A stretch of 55,252 nt of DNA from Sphaerisporangium rufum (GTDB lineage: Bacteria; Actinomycetota; Actinomycetes; Streptosporangiales; Streptosporangiaceae). A program made the position numbers and the translations under genes. Positions 44,901 through 52,423 of this stretch are shown piece after piece. The stretch is from positions 1 to 55,252 of the forward strand of contig NZ_BOOU01000025.1 of assembly GCF_016863395.1 (NCBI RefSeq). Direction: 5' to 3'. Below the pieces are notes generated by a model. That model worked only from the letters and a program-made list of their open reading frames with translations, had not been told where the DNA came from and made no database searches. Numbering within the stretch: the first letter of the stretch is position 1; every line of letters starts with the position of its first letter.

Positions 44901-45862
44901 ACGCGCAGGCGCAACTCCTCGGGCATCACCGGCAGGGACACGATCTCACCCTGGGTGATCGCGCCGGCCAGGCGCTCGAACGCGGCCAGCAGCGAGGTGG
45001 GGGAGCCGGGCGCGTCACCGAACGCGGCCAGCGTCTCCTCGAAGGCGTAGAAGCGCTTGTAGGGGATCTCCACCCGCCCCCAGTAGTCCCGGCGCTGCTC
45101 GGCGGTCAGGCCCCGGGGCAGGCCGTCGAACCGCTGCCGGGCCAGCGCGCGCCCGGCGTCCAGCTTCTCCTTCTCTCCGTCGTCGATCCGCATGGGCACC
45201 GGCAGGATCCGGATGTTCTGCTGCCGGTAGCGCGTGTCGATCTGCTGGGCCACGCCGGCCGCGCCCTCGATGCTCTGGTCGCTCAGCGTGAAGCAGACCG
45301 CCACGGTGTCCGGGAAGTGCACGGTGCAGATGTCGGCGATGTCGCTCAGTCCGGTGCGGCTGTCGATGAGCACGTAGTCGTAGTTGCTTCGCATGTCGGC
45401 GCGCAGCGCGTCGAGGAACTGGCCGCCGTTCAACCGGGTGTAGAAGGTGTCCCAGTTGAAGGTGGAGATCAGCGACGAGTAGTCGCGGTTCTGCTTGCCG
45501 GCGGAGACGAAGTCCAGCCTGCCGTGCCCGGGGAAGCCGCTCCAGTCGATTCGGGCCACGTTCCGGCGGACCTGGGCGTAGTCCCGGTGCCACCCCTCCG
45601 GCCGGGGCGTGGTGCGCAGCGTCGCCATCGTGTAGTGGTTGATCATGTCGATGACACCCTCCATCGCGCCGACGGAACCGGCGGGGAGGAAGGGGTGGAA
45701 GAACTTGTGCAGGCCCGGGGATTCCAGATCCCAGTCGAGCATGAGGACGCGCTTGCCGTTCGCCGCCAGGATCCAGGCCGTGTTCGCCAGGGCCATGGTG
45801 CGCCCGGTTCCGCCCTTGTAGGAGTAGAACGTGATGATGTGGCCCTCGGGGGCATCACTCAT
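41942..45862 (-). CDS. fxsT: FxsT: ParA-like/TIR-like/NB-ARC/TPR protein of the FxSxx-COOH system
   Basis: 1306 residues. Domains in order: a MinD/ParA-like P-loop ATPase with deviant Walker A KGGTGRT (16-22) and LMLDWDLESPGLHKFF; a TIR-like segment at about 330-420 (QDVLLSYVPEDRMWADWITSVLERAGF); an NB-ARC STAND NTPase with Walker A GLGGVGKT (521-528), Walker B LLIFDNADDP and a winged-helix part; then about nine kinesin-light-chain-type TPRs (about 870-1290, repeated LGxxHPxTL). This matches the tetratricopeptide protein of the FxSxx-COOH RiPP locus. It overlaps fxsC by ATGA. The architecture resembles STAND sensors of bacterial immunity; the function is unproven. Confidence 0.92.
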   Translation of the reverse strand: MSDAPEGHIITFYSYKGGTGRTMALANTAWILAANGKRVLMLDWDLESPGLHKFFHPFLPAGSVGAMEGVIDMINHYTMATLRTTPRPEGWHRDYAQVRRNVARIDWSGFPGHGRLDFVSAGKQNRDYSSLISTFNWDTFYTRLNGGQFLDALRADMRSNYDYVLIDSRTGLSDIADICTVHFPDTVAVCFTLSDQSIEGAAGVAQQIDTRYRQQNIRILPVPMRIDDGEKEKLDAGRALARQRFDGLPRGLTAEQRRDYWGRVEIPYKRFYAFEETLAAFGDAPGSPTSLLAAFERLAGAITQGEIVSLPVMPEELRLRVRDAFIRRQATVSQDVLLSYVPEDRMWADWITSVLERAGFRVAPHVPTGSPAKDKPAGVGYVVAVHSPAYLRSVQAQALGRLIAASSGQGGRLREVTARVGDARVTTAGGERTIVDLTRAGLSESEAIESLLRALGRPAQASGDTVAEDVAGPRFPGIRPVVWNVTTRNAAFTGRNAVLEKLRDQIVSGSKTVVLPQALYGLGGVGKTQVALEYAHRFMADYDVIWWIAAEHLEQINPRLAELAEALDLPTRDTVADAAKAAKEALRLGRPHGRWLLIFDNADDPKDLEPYLPSGTGHILITSRNPAWSQVADPLEINVFTREESVEHLRRRAPGLSLSDADKVASALGDLPLAIEQAGAWLQQTGMPSDEYVVLLEKQAAKMLQQAEQPTDYPTSVVTTWDLSFDRLRRQSPASARLLELLAFFGPEPVALDMLYCDAMLECLRPLDSRMSDKLMLGPVIRQLGRYALARVDQAANSIQVHRLIQAVVRARMDSDQRETTVHEVHRILVAGRPRRGDTDDPENWPRYDEIWPHLGPSDAAECDEEAIRTLLIDRVRYLWKRGEYEASLRLGNELEEKWNVKLGVDDRQTVHLRFHIANTLRSMGRYAEAHDVDTQVLTHQTRELGETHPYTLSTAGSLAADLRALGDFQGALRVGRQTYDRTKDLFDEDHPRTLMAAHNLGISLRLAGDFIAARDLDQETVEHRRKVIGARHPYTLHTTTHLARDLRELGHFSEAVEMMRQTAELYGQVLGESFVETLRAATGLATSLRRAGLEREARALAEETYERYVQRYGSGHPEAVLCRLELAACQARTGEPAAARNAAAEVTEYYRRTLGDEHPNTLVAAINLACYRRHWEDPAPDDGLAESTYRAFIDKLGPDHPLTLNCATNVANGRSEAGDLAGAEELLQDTLRRLTAILGPEHPDTLVCEANLSVTLNAAGRSAEGRRMREQVLHSMRAALGDDHPYIADLAAWRKITRDLELQPW

Positions 45863-47118
45863 GGCCGCACCTCCGGGGCGTTGCCAGGGGATGGGAAAAC
45901 GGGACTTTGCAGTCGTGGGCGTCCGATCGACGGGACGCCCGCCGGTGGGTTGGTCGACGCCTGCTCCAGGTACCGGGACATCACCGCGCGGGCCAGCTCG
46001 GGCACCGTCCGGCAGAACTGGTCGAAATCGTGGACGTCGTTGGCGAGGGAGCGTTTGGCGGGCAGCCCTTCGGAGAGTTTCCGCGGCAGCGCCTCCCAGA
46101 GCCGTTCCCGCAACCGGGACTGCACCGCGGAGCTCTGCGGGTCGTCCTTGTTCCAGGCCACCATCACCGTGATCCACGGGCGGTCCGCCGCGTCCAGGCG
46201 GCGCAACCGCTCGAACACGTGGTCTGAGGTGACGGCCCAGGCGTCCAGCAGGACCAGCCCCGGACTGTCGGCCGTGGCGCCGCCGAACAGGTGGTCGGCG
46301 TGCTCGTCCAGTGACCCGATCTCCGGCCGGTACCCGACGGTGCGTACCAGGTCACCCGCGTGATCGGCGAGTGACCTGGTCATCGTCGGCCGGTAGGGAT
46401 TCCACTCCCGGGCGGCGAGACCGTAGTAGTAAGGGCTGCAGTCCTTCGGCAGGTGGCCGAGATCCGGGGCCACCACGGTGACGCGCAACCGGCCCCCCTC
46501 GTAGGGGCCGAACGCGCTTTTCAGCGAATCGTAGTCGGGCGGGTCGCCGGGCGGGAGCCGGGTAGACTGGCCCACCTCGACGATACGCTGGGCGAGGTTG
46601 TACACGGCCGTTTGGTAGTCTTTTTTATATTGCTGGACTATTATCCCGTAAAGTCCTTGATCCGCATACCGCGGGCCGACGCCCGCGTGGTTGAAATGAA
46701 TCGACCTCGCCACCTCCGGCATCTCGTCGACCGGGACCGGTACCCAGAGCGCCGGAATGATCGTTTCGGCTCGTTCGGAAACGCGCGCCCGGTGTAACAG
46801 CACACGCTCATAGAAGGCCGCCCACTCCTTGCCGCAGTGTTCGCTCTCGAAGTACCGGCGGGAGTAGAGCGGGACGAAGACCCGGCAGGTGGCCAGACTC
46901 TCCGCGAGCCGGTCGGGCCAGTAACTTCCCGAATGGAGTTCACGATCCATGAACCCGGGCTTGCCGTTCAGTCCGCCCAGGACCATCACATGCCGGCACA
47001 GTTCTGTGAAGAACTTCTCGACCGCCTGGTCCGGATCGTAGGGATCGGCGAGGTCATGCCGGGGCGTGTGTGCGTAGCTGAAGAAGAAGTAAGGGCCGGT
47101 ACGCGTATCATCCGACAC
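45859..47118 (-). CDS. fxsC: FxsC: TIR-like protein of the FxSxx-COOH system
   Basis: 419 residues. The N-terminal part is TIR-like: strand A PYFFFSYAHT, then DRELHSGSYWPDRLAESLATCRVFVPLYSRRYF, and SEHCGKEWAAF, in which Glu98 occupies the place of the catalytic Glu of NAD-hydrolysing TIRs. The C-terminal half (about 215-330) is a second Rossmann-like unit with VTVVAPDLGHLPKD and LVLLDAWAV. GTG 47118 (GGAGG 11 nt upstream) is chosen; GTG 47130 abuts the GGAG. Its stop overlaps the fxsT ATG, so the two are coupled. Enzymatic activity is not demonstrated. Confidence 0.9.
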   Translation of the reverse strand: MSDDTRTGPYFFFSYAHTPRHDLADPYDPDQAVEKFFTELCRHVMVLGGLNGKPGFMDRELHSGSYWPDRLAESLATCRVFVPLYSRRYFESEHCGKEWAAFYERVLLHRARVSERAETIIPALWVPVPVDEMPEVARSIHFNHAGVGPRYADQGLYGIIVQQYKKDYQTAVYNLAQRIVEVGQSTRLPPGDPPDYDSLKSAFGPYEGGRLRVTVVAPDLGHLPKDCSPYYYGLAAREWNPYRPTMTRSLADHAGDLVRTVGYRPEIGSLDEHADHLFGGATADSPGLVLLDAWAVTSDHVFERLRRLDAADRPWITVMVAWNKDDPQSSAVQSRLRERLWEALPRKLSEGLPAKRSLANDVHDFDQFCRTVPELARAVMSRYLEQASTNPPAGVPSIGRPRLQSPVFPSPGNAPEVRP

Positions 47119-47365
47119 TCGCAGACGCACCTCCAGCCGCGATCCGGTGCGGAAACATGACTATAGAAGCGCACCTTAGGTCCCGGCAATGTCGGCGAGC
47201 AATGTGAAAGCGAAAAACAGCCGCCGGCCCTGTTTTGTGCCGGATTTAATTCGGTGAATCGGCCATCCGGACCGTCCGGCGCGCACGCCGGACGGGCATG
47301 GCGTCGAAGGGCGGTGATGAGCGCCCGGGCGACCGGCCGGACCGGGCGTCGTACCGGGCGGGCGC
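47119..47365 (-). promoter_or_regulatory. Promoter region of fxsC-fxsT with the fxsB terminator
   Basis: 247 bp; AT-rich at about 47155-47260, so fxsCT probably has its own promoter. The hairpin CCGTCCGGCG-CGCA-CGCCGGACGG at 47272-47295 (10-bp perfect stem) lies 70 bp past the fxsB stop and can end the fxsAB transcript. Confidence 0.65.
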
Positions 47366-49747
47366 CTACAGTTGAGGTGCGACGTCCGGGGCGGCGGCCC
47401 GCCACGCGCGCCGGTGTGCGGCCGCCGCCTCCTGGGCCTCTCGCTCGGCCGCCGCCGGCACCTGCTCGGCCAGCCAGGGCCGGACCGTCTCCCGCATGCG
47501 GCCGACGAACCGGGTCCCGATCTCGGTCAGGCCACCCGAGCGGGAGAGGGTCTCGACGGCCTCGGCGGTCAGCGTCCGCCAGCGGGCGAAGCGCACCGCC
47601 GCCGTGTGCGCGTCCACACCGTGGTCCACCAGGCGGCGGACCCGCCAGAAGTCGGTCACCGCCAGATGGGCGTAGGTCCCCTGCAGCAGACCTTCCAGCG
47701 GACGTGGATCCGGGCGCCAGGGGGCGTAGTACAGATTGGCGTCCTTGGGGTCGAACAGCGGATGGATGTCCAGGATCGCGCCCAGCTTGACGTGCTGGAA
47801 CTCGTGGATGAGCAGCAGCGCGAGCGAGACGGCACCGGACGGCAGCGCGGCGGCGACGGCACCGAAGGCGTCCCGCGCGGTCGAACTGGTCTCCGAACCG
47901 TCGGAAGCCGGCCGGAGCGGCACCACCACCCCCAGCCCGGCGGCGAGGCCCGGCGCGTAGTCCCGGTGGTCGTTGACGATCAGCCGCCAGGCGTCGCCGA
48001 GCATCGCCGTCCAGCGGCCGAACTCCGCGCCGGACAACCGTCCGGAGGCCGGCCACTGGTGGCAGTCGCGATAGAGGTCGACATCGTCCACCGCGACGGT
48101 CCATCCGTCCATGGCGACCCGGCGCACCGGCCACCACTCCGGCGTACGCTCGGGCCGGTCCAGGTCCACCACCAGACGGCGCGCGCCGTCGTGCACGCTG
48201 AATCCCCGGCCGTCGACCTCTATCTCCACCTCGGTCCGGCCCGGCAGATCGAGCCTGCCCAGCGAAGGCAGGTGAAGCGCCTCGGATGAGAGCGGCACGC
48301 CGATGGACGCTCGTGCCCCGGCGGTGATCGCGGTGGCCGCCGCGATCGACGCCAGGTGGCCGGCGTGGGACCGGTCGGCCAGGCACCGGACCGCCCACAC
48401 CCGCACGTACGGGTGGGCGAGCACCCGGTCCAGCGCGGGCCGGGCCTCCTGGTCCAGCCGGGTGAGCAGGCGCCAGGCGTCGGATTCGGCGGATTCGGCG
48501 GATTCGGCGCCCGCCTCGGCCAGCAGGGTGCGGCGCAGGCTCTGCTGTGCCTCCTCCAGCCGGAGCACGGCCCGCCGCGCCCCGTACCCGGCGGCCAGCG
48601 CGTCGAACTCGGTCGGCGGCAGGGCGTGCGTGGTGTGCTCGACGGCCTCGACCGTGTCACGGACGTGGCTCACCAGCCGGAGCAGGTCGGCACAGTAGAC
48701 ACTGGGATTGTCGAACCCGGTTCCGGTGCGGTAGCGGTGGGCGTACAACCCGCCGCCGCAGGACGAGACGACCGGGCAGGCGCGGCACTCCTCGGCCAGC
48801 CCGGCCAGGCCGATCTGCCGGTTGCGGATGCCGGGGTGGCCGGCCACCTCGTCCAGCGAGTGGTGCCGGACGTCGAAACCGGTGGCCGGTGCGCCGTCAT
48901 AGGCGGTCTTGAGGGAGTCGGCCTGCTCGTAGGACCCGTCGGTCTCGATGACCACGAGATCGCTGGGCTCCAGGCCGAGCGACTCGGTCAGGCTGCTCCG
49001 GTCGGCCAGGGTGCGCAGCGCGGAGTCGAAGAGCCGCACCGCCATGGGGCGGCCGTCCGACCACCAGCGGTCGAAGACCTTCACCAACCACTCGCCGTGC
49101 GCGCCGGTCGCACCGGAAGGCGGGGCGTCCCAGGTGGCGTGCGGCAACAGCAGGTCGATGCGGGGTGGTTCCAGCGCGGCCAGCGCCTCGTACACCGCGA
49201 CGGGATCGTTGGCGATGTCGACCGTGCAGAGCAGTCCGGAGTACAGCTGGGGGTACCTGGTGCGCAGCAGGTCGATGGCGGCGATCACCTTGTCGTAGCT
49301 GCTGCGGCCGCTCGCGTATCTGCGATGCCGGTCGTTGGCGATCCGGTCGCCGTCGAGCGAGATGCCGACCTTGATGCCCTTGGCCGCGAACAGGTCGCAG
49401 AACCTCGCGTCCAGCAGGACACCGTTGGTATGGATCTTGATGGTGAGCCGGCTCGTCCCGGAGAGGGCCGCCGCCAGGACGTCGGCGGTGCGGGCCAGCC
49501 GGTCGGGGCCGGCGAGCAATGGCTCGCCGCCGTGCAGGACGACCTCCACGCTGGAAAGGGCGTGGAGGCGCGCGTGCTCGGCGATCCGCTCGGCGATCCG
49601 GACGACCGTCTCATCGGACGGGTAGGCCGGCTTCGTCCGCCACGACCTGTCGGCGTGTTCGTAGACATAGCAGTGGTCGCAGGCGAGATCGCACCGAGTC
49701 GCGACTTTGATCACGAACTGCCGGAAGGGGGTGGCGGAAGAGTTCAC
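47366..49747 (-). CDS. fxsB: FxsB: radical SAM/SPASM peptide cyclophane synthase fused to an HExxH hydroxylase-like domain
   Basis: 793 residues. The radical SAM domain binds its [4Fe-4S] cluster through C19DLAC23DHC26 and shows LHGGEPLL and ISLDGDR. A SPASM-like cysteine region follows at about 321-360 (CRACPVVSSCGGG). The C-terminal half resembles the alpha-ketoglutarate HExxH peptide beta-hydroxylase domain, with an intact HEFQH at 648-652 and a likely third ligand His694 in GTYAHL. Characterised FxsB enzymes form a Phe-to-Ser C-C cyclophane in FxSxx precursors; some fused forms also hydroxylate. The GTG start lies 10 nt after the fxsA stop without a clear ribosome binding site, implying translational coupling. 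Confidence 0.94.
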   Translation of the reverse strand: MNSSATPFRQFVIKVATRCDLACDHCYVYEHADRSWRTKPAYPSDETVVRIAERIAEHARLHALSSVEVVLHGGEPLLAGPDRLARTADVLAAALSGTSRLTIKIHTNGVLLDARFCDLFAAKGIKVGISLDGDRIANDRHRRYASGRSSYDKVIAAIDLLRTRYPQLYSGLLCTVDIANDPVAVYEALAALEPPRIDLLLPHATWDAPPSGATGAHGEWLVKVFDRWWSDGRPMAVRLFDSALRTLADRSSLTESLGLEPSDLVVIETDGSYEQADSLKTAYDGAPATGFDVRHHSLDEVAGHPGIRNRQIGLAGLAEECRACPVVSSCGGGLYAHRYRTGTGFDNPSVYCADLLRLVSHVRDTVEAVEHTTHALPPTEFDALAAGYGARRAVLRLEEAQQSLRRTLLAEAGAESAESAESDAWRLLTRLDQEARPALDRVLAHPYVRVWAVRCLADRSHAGHLASIAAATAITAGARASIGVPLSSEALHLPSLGRLDLPGRTEVEIEVDGRGFSVHDGARRLVVDLDRPERTPEWWPVRRVAMDGWTVAVDDVDLYRDCHQWPASGRLSGAEFGRWTAMLGDAWRLIVNDHRDYAPGLAAGLGVVVPLRPASDGSETSSTARDAFGAVAAALPSGAVSLALLLIHEFQHVKLGAILDIHPLFDPKDANLYYAPWRPDPRPLEGLLQGTYAHLAVTDFWRVRRLVDHGVDAHTAAVRFARWRTLTAEAVETLSRSGGLTEIGTRFVGRMRETVRPWLAEQVPAAAEREAQEAAAAHRRAWRAAAPDVAPQL

Positions 49748-49757
49748 GGAGGGTGGA

Positions 49758-49925
49758 TCAGATGGAGGAGTTGAAGGCCGCCACATCCACCTTGGTGCCG
49801 GGCCGCTGCGTGTCACGGTCGAGGTGGCCGGCCGCGGCGAGGGAGCCGAGGCGGGACAGCGGCAGGTCGCGGACGTCCTTGCGCCCGGCCTCGGACCGTA
49901 GGTGTTCGGTGTTGTCGTTCTTCAT
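49758..49925 (-). CDS. fxsA: FxsA: FxSxx-COOH RiPP precursor peptide
   Basis: 55 residues, starting MKNDNTEHLRSEAGRKDVRD and ending AAFNSSI at the carboxyl terminus. The last five residues, FNSSI, fit the defining FxSxx-COOH signature exactly, so the core is Phe51-Asn-Ser53 and the leader contains the DLPLSRLGSLAAAGH recognition-like segment. The ATG at 49925 has AGGAG 6 nt upstream, and the peptide lies directly before fxsB on the same strand. Expected product: a C-terminal Phe51-Ser53 three-residue cyclophane, possibly beta-hydroxylated by the HExxH domain. No protease or exporter is adjacent, so the modified peptide may act inside the cell. Confidence 0.93.
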   Translation of the reverse strand: MKNDNTEHLRSEAGRKDVRDLPLSRLGSLAAAGHLDRDTQRPGTKVDVAAFNSSI

Positions 49926-50535
49926 CGGTGTCTCCTACGCGTCCGATACTGCTGGGTTATATGAAGCCTACCTGACCATGCGTCATCGCGCGGTCACGCT
50001 TGGTGAAAAGCTGCTGCAGGGCTCGCGCGCTACGGTACGCCAGTAACGCCGCAGGTGTCGCGCTGTTCGACAAAATCGGCAATGCGCAATAAGGCATTTC
50101 CGGGCCGCCTTGCATAACCTCTCGATCCGCTTATCGAATGACGCTTAGCATTTATGCTGATTTGTTGAACAATAAGCTGTTTCATGCTTTATGGACAGAG
50201 TGGACTATCTGTCCGAGATATGAATGAGTGTCCGATCTGTCGGGTAAGCGGCGGGCGTTGCTCCCCTCCCGGAGGGAGCGGATCGATCGATGGGCGGGAA
50301 CGGGTTCGAGTGATCCCACCGCTCTTCCGGGACGTCCGCGGCGGGCGAGCGGACTCGGGAGCCGGTGTGCGGGCGCCGAAATCGAGATTACGGCAATCCT
50401 TATCAGTGAAAAATATAGCGAGATAGTAGCGTTTGTCGTATTTGCGGTTCCCGGCATGCCGGCCTGACCGCCCCCCGGGTAGCCGAGACAGGCCGGTTGG
50501 TGCCTTGACAGCCGGCGAGGCGGCCATTGCAGTGA
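49926..50535. promoter_or_regulatory. AT-rich divergent regulatory region between fxsAB and the SLATT-SLOG pair
   Basis: 610 bp with GC near 50%, far below the surroundings. Leftward: TATAAC at 49956-49961 with ATGACG at 49981-49986 (19-bp spacing) is a fair fxsA promoter. Rightward: TTGAAC (50165-50170), 17 bp, then TTTATG (50188-50193). The perfect inverted repeat GGACAGA-N8-TCTGTCC at 50193-50214 overlaps that -10, so a repressor or autoregulator is likely. Open frames here lack ribosome binding sites and recognisable domains. Confidence 0.6.
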
Positions 50536-51423
50536 GTGGATATGGCCATCTCTCCGGAGACCGCGTTTCCGGCGCTTTATCACGCCGCCGATCGGGGAGC
50601 CATCGTCGGGCAGCGCCGGCTGCTGATGGCGACCGGGGTCCGGCTGGCCTCGCTGGTGGCCGCGGCCATGTTCGGCGCGGTCAGCCTGGACACCGGCCGG
50701 CTGGACGCCGCGGCGGTCGGCGCGGCGGCGGCATTGGCGACGGCGCTGGTCACCGAGGTCTACCTGCTCAGCGTCCGCCCCGACCGGCAGTGGTACGAGG
50801 CGCGGGCCGCGGCCGAGTCGGCCAAGACCCTCGCCTGGCGGTACGTCGTGGGCGGCGAGCCGTTCGGCCGGGAGACCGGCGGGGACGAGCATGTCGACCG
50901 GCTGCTGATGCACCGCTACTCCGAGATCATCCGCGGCATCCATGGATTCGCCCCGATTCCGCCGCTGGAAGAGGAGTCGCAGGTGACCACGGTGATGCGC
51001 ACCATCAGAGGGCTGTCGCTCGCCGAGCGCAAGCGGCACTACCTGACCGGGCGGATCAACGACCAGCGCATCTGGTACGCCCGGAAGGCGGGGTTCCACG
51101 AACGCCGGTCGGCGCGGTGGTCGGTCGCGCTGGCCGCGCTGGAGGCCGGCGGCCTGATCGCGGCGGTGCTGACCGCGGTCCAGGTCGTCGATCTGGACCT
51201 GCCGGGCATCGTGGGCGCGGTGGCCGCGGCCGGCATCGCCTGGCTGCAGACCCGGCAGCACCAGCAGCTCGCCACCTCCTACTCGATCGCGGCGCTGGAA
51301 CTGGCGGATATCTTGTCGCGGGTGGAAGGGCCCAGCACCGAGGCGGAGTGGGCGCACTTCGTGGACGAGTCGGAGGAGGCCATCTCGCGTGAGCACATGC
51401 TCTGGTGGGGGTCGCGCAGCTGA
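50536..51423 (+). CDS. Tandem SLATT-domain membrane protein (SLATT_3 + DUF4231/SLATT_1)
   Basis: 295 residues. Two hydrophobic helix pairs, at about 30-75 (LASLVAAAMFGAV, LATALVTEVYLL) and about 195-245 (ALEAGGLIAAVLTAV, IVGAVAAAGIAWL), sit in helical domains; YLTGRINDQRIWYARKA before the second pair and the following helix match DUF4231/SLATT_1. SLATT proteins are predicted two-helix membrane effectors that open pores on a nucleotide signal. The start is uncertain (GTG 50536 or ATG 50542, weak ribosome binding sites). It overlaps the next gene by 35 bp. Confidence 0.8.
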   Translation: MDMAISPETAFPALYHAADRGAIVGQRRLLMATGVRLASLVAAAMFGAVSLDTGRLDAAAVGAAAALATALVTEVYLLSVRPDRQWYEARAAAESAKTLAWRYVVGGEPFGRETGGDEHVDRLLMHRYSEIIRGIHGFAPIPPLEEESQVTTVMRTIRGLSLAERKRHYLTGRINDQRIWYARKAGFHERRSARWSVALAALEAGGLIAAVLTAVQVVDLDLPGIVGAVAAAGIAWLQTRQHQQLATSYSIAALELADILSRVEGPSTEAEWAHFVDESEEAISREHMLWWGSRS

Positions 51424-51907
51424 CCACGGCACGCCACGGGTGGCGATCTCGGGGCATCGCGGCCTGCCCGCGGACACCACGGCCCTGGTCGACGAGGCGA
51501 TTCGCAAACTACTGGTGGAGCGGGGCCGGCCGGTGCGGGGCATCTCCTGCCTGGCCGACGGCGCCGACCAGATCTTCGCCCGCGCGGTGCTCGACCTCGG
51601 CGGCACGCTGGAGGCGGTGATCGGGTCGGCGGGTTACCGGGCCGGCCTGCCGGCGCCGGCCCGCGGCGAGTTCGACGCCCTGGTCACCGCCGCCCGCCGG
51701 GTGCACCGGCTGCCGTTCGCCGAGCCGACGAACGAGTCCTACATGCAGGCGAGCCGCCACATGCTCGACCTGGCGGGCGAACTGTTCGCGGTGTGGGACG
51801 GGCGGCCGGCCCGCGGGTACGGCGGCACCGCCGACGTGGTCGCGGAGGCGCGCGGTCGCGGCATGCCGGTGCTGGTGATCTGGCCGGACGGTGCCCGCCG
51901 GGAATGA
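51389..51907 (+). CDS. SLOG-like Rossmannoid protein paired with SLATT
   Basis: 172 residues. After a short leader comes VAISGHRGLP, CLADGADQIFARAVLDLGG, a helical stretch and ELFAVWDGRPARGYGGTADVVAEARGRGMPVLVIWPDG, the layout of SLOG (DprA/LOG-like) nucleotide-sensing domains. GTG 51389 is preceded by GGAGGAGG with 9 nt spacing, within the end of the SLATT gene, so the two are coupled. SLOG proteins are predicted to bind or make a nucleotide ligand that triggers SLATT pores. No CD-NTase gene is nearby. Confidence 0.78.
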   Translation: MSTCSGGGRAADHGTPRVAISGHRGLPADTTALVDEAIRKLLVERGRPVRGISCLADGADQIFARAVLDLGGTLEAVIGSAGYRAGLPAPARGEFDALVTAARRVHRLPFAEPTNESYMQASRHMLDLAGELFAVWDGRPARGYGGTADVVAEARGRGMPVLVIWPDGARRE

Positions 51908-51931
51908 CCGCCGGGCCGGAGCGAGCGCCGC

Positions 51932-51981
51932 GCCGGGCGGACGCGGGCCGGGCGGACGCGGGCCGGGCGGACGCGGGCCGG
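51932..51981. repeat. 15-bp tandem repeat, three copies
   Basis: GCCGGGCGGACGCGG three times plus a 5-bp remnant, starting 24 bp after the SLOG-like gene. Confidence 0.85.
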
Positions 51982-52018
51982 AGGCCGCCGCGGGCCGCCA
52001 GGGACGGCGTCTTTCCGG

Positions 52019-52041
52019 TACCTGACACGAGATGGCAGGTA
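52019..52041 (+). promoter_or_regulatory. Inverted repeat upstream of the VOC gene
   Basis: TACCTG-N11-CAGGTA, 20-42 bp before the start codon; possible operator. Confidence 0.4.
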
Positions 52042-52060
52042 TGGCGGCGACGATGGTGGC

Positions 52061-52423
52061 ATGACCACGAAAGCAAAGCTCCTCGCCGTCAGCATCGACT
52101 GCGCCGAGCCGCAGAAGCTGGCCCGGTTCTACGCGGAGATCACCGGCTTCGAGGTGACCTTCGCCGAAGGCGACTACGCCGCCATCGGCGACGGGACCAC
52201 GAACATCTACTTCGGGCGGGTGCCCGAGCGCCGGCCGGCCGAGTGGCCGGGGCCGGACAAGCAGTTCCACCTCGACTTCCGGGTTCCGGACGTGGAGAAG
52301 GCCGTGGAGGAATACGTCGCGCTCGGCGCCACCCGGCCCGACCACCAGCCCGGGGACGGCTGGGTGGTGCTCGCCGACCCCGAGGGCCACCTGTTCTGCG
52401 TGTGCCCGGAACCCGCAGGCTGA
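52061..52423 (+). CDS. VOC-family (glyoxalase-like) protein
   Basis: 120 residues, two betaalphabetabetabeta modules: LLAVSIDCAEPQKLARFYAEITGFEV and FHLDFRVPDVEKAVEEYVALGATR, ending DPEGHLFCVCPEPAG. This is the common glyoxalase/bleomycin-resistance-like fold in the Glyoxalase_6 style; metal ligands are not obvious enough to predict activity. ATG 52061 lies 20 bp after an inverted repeat. Confidence 0.9.
   Translation: MTTKAKLLAVSIDCAEPQKLARFYAEITGFEVTFAEGDYAAIGDGTTNIYFGRVPERRPAEWPGPDKQFHLDFRVPDVEKAVEEYVALGATRPDHQPGDGWVVLADPEGHLFCVCPEPAG

Noticed and set aside
50184-50467. Two overlapping small frames in the AT-rich region upstream of the SLATT gene
   Set aside because: No ribosome binding site, no recognisable family, and composition consistent with non-coding regulatory DNA; one overlaps the predicted -10 element.
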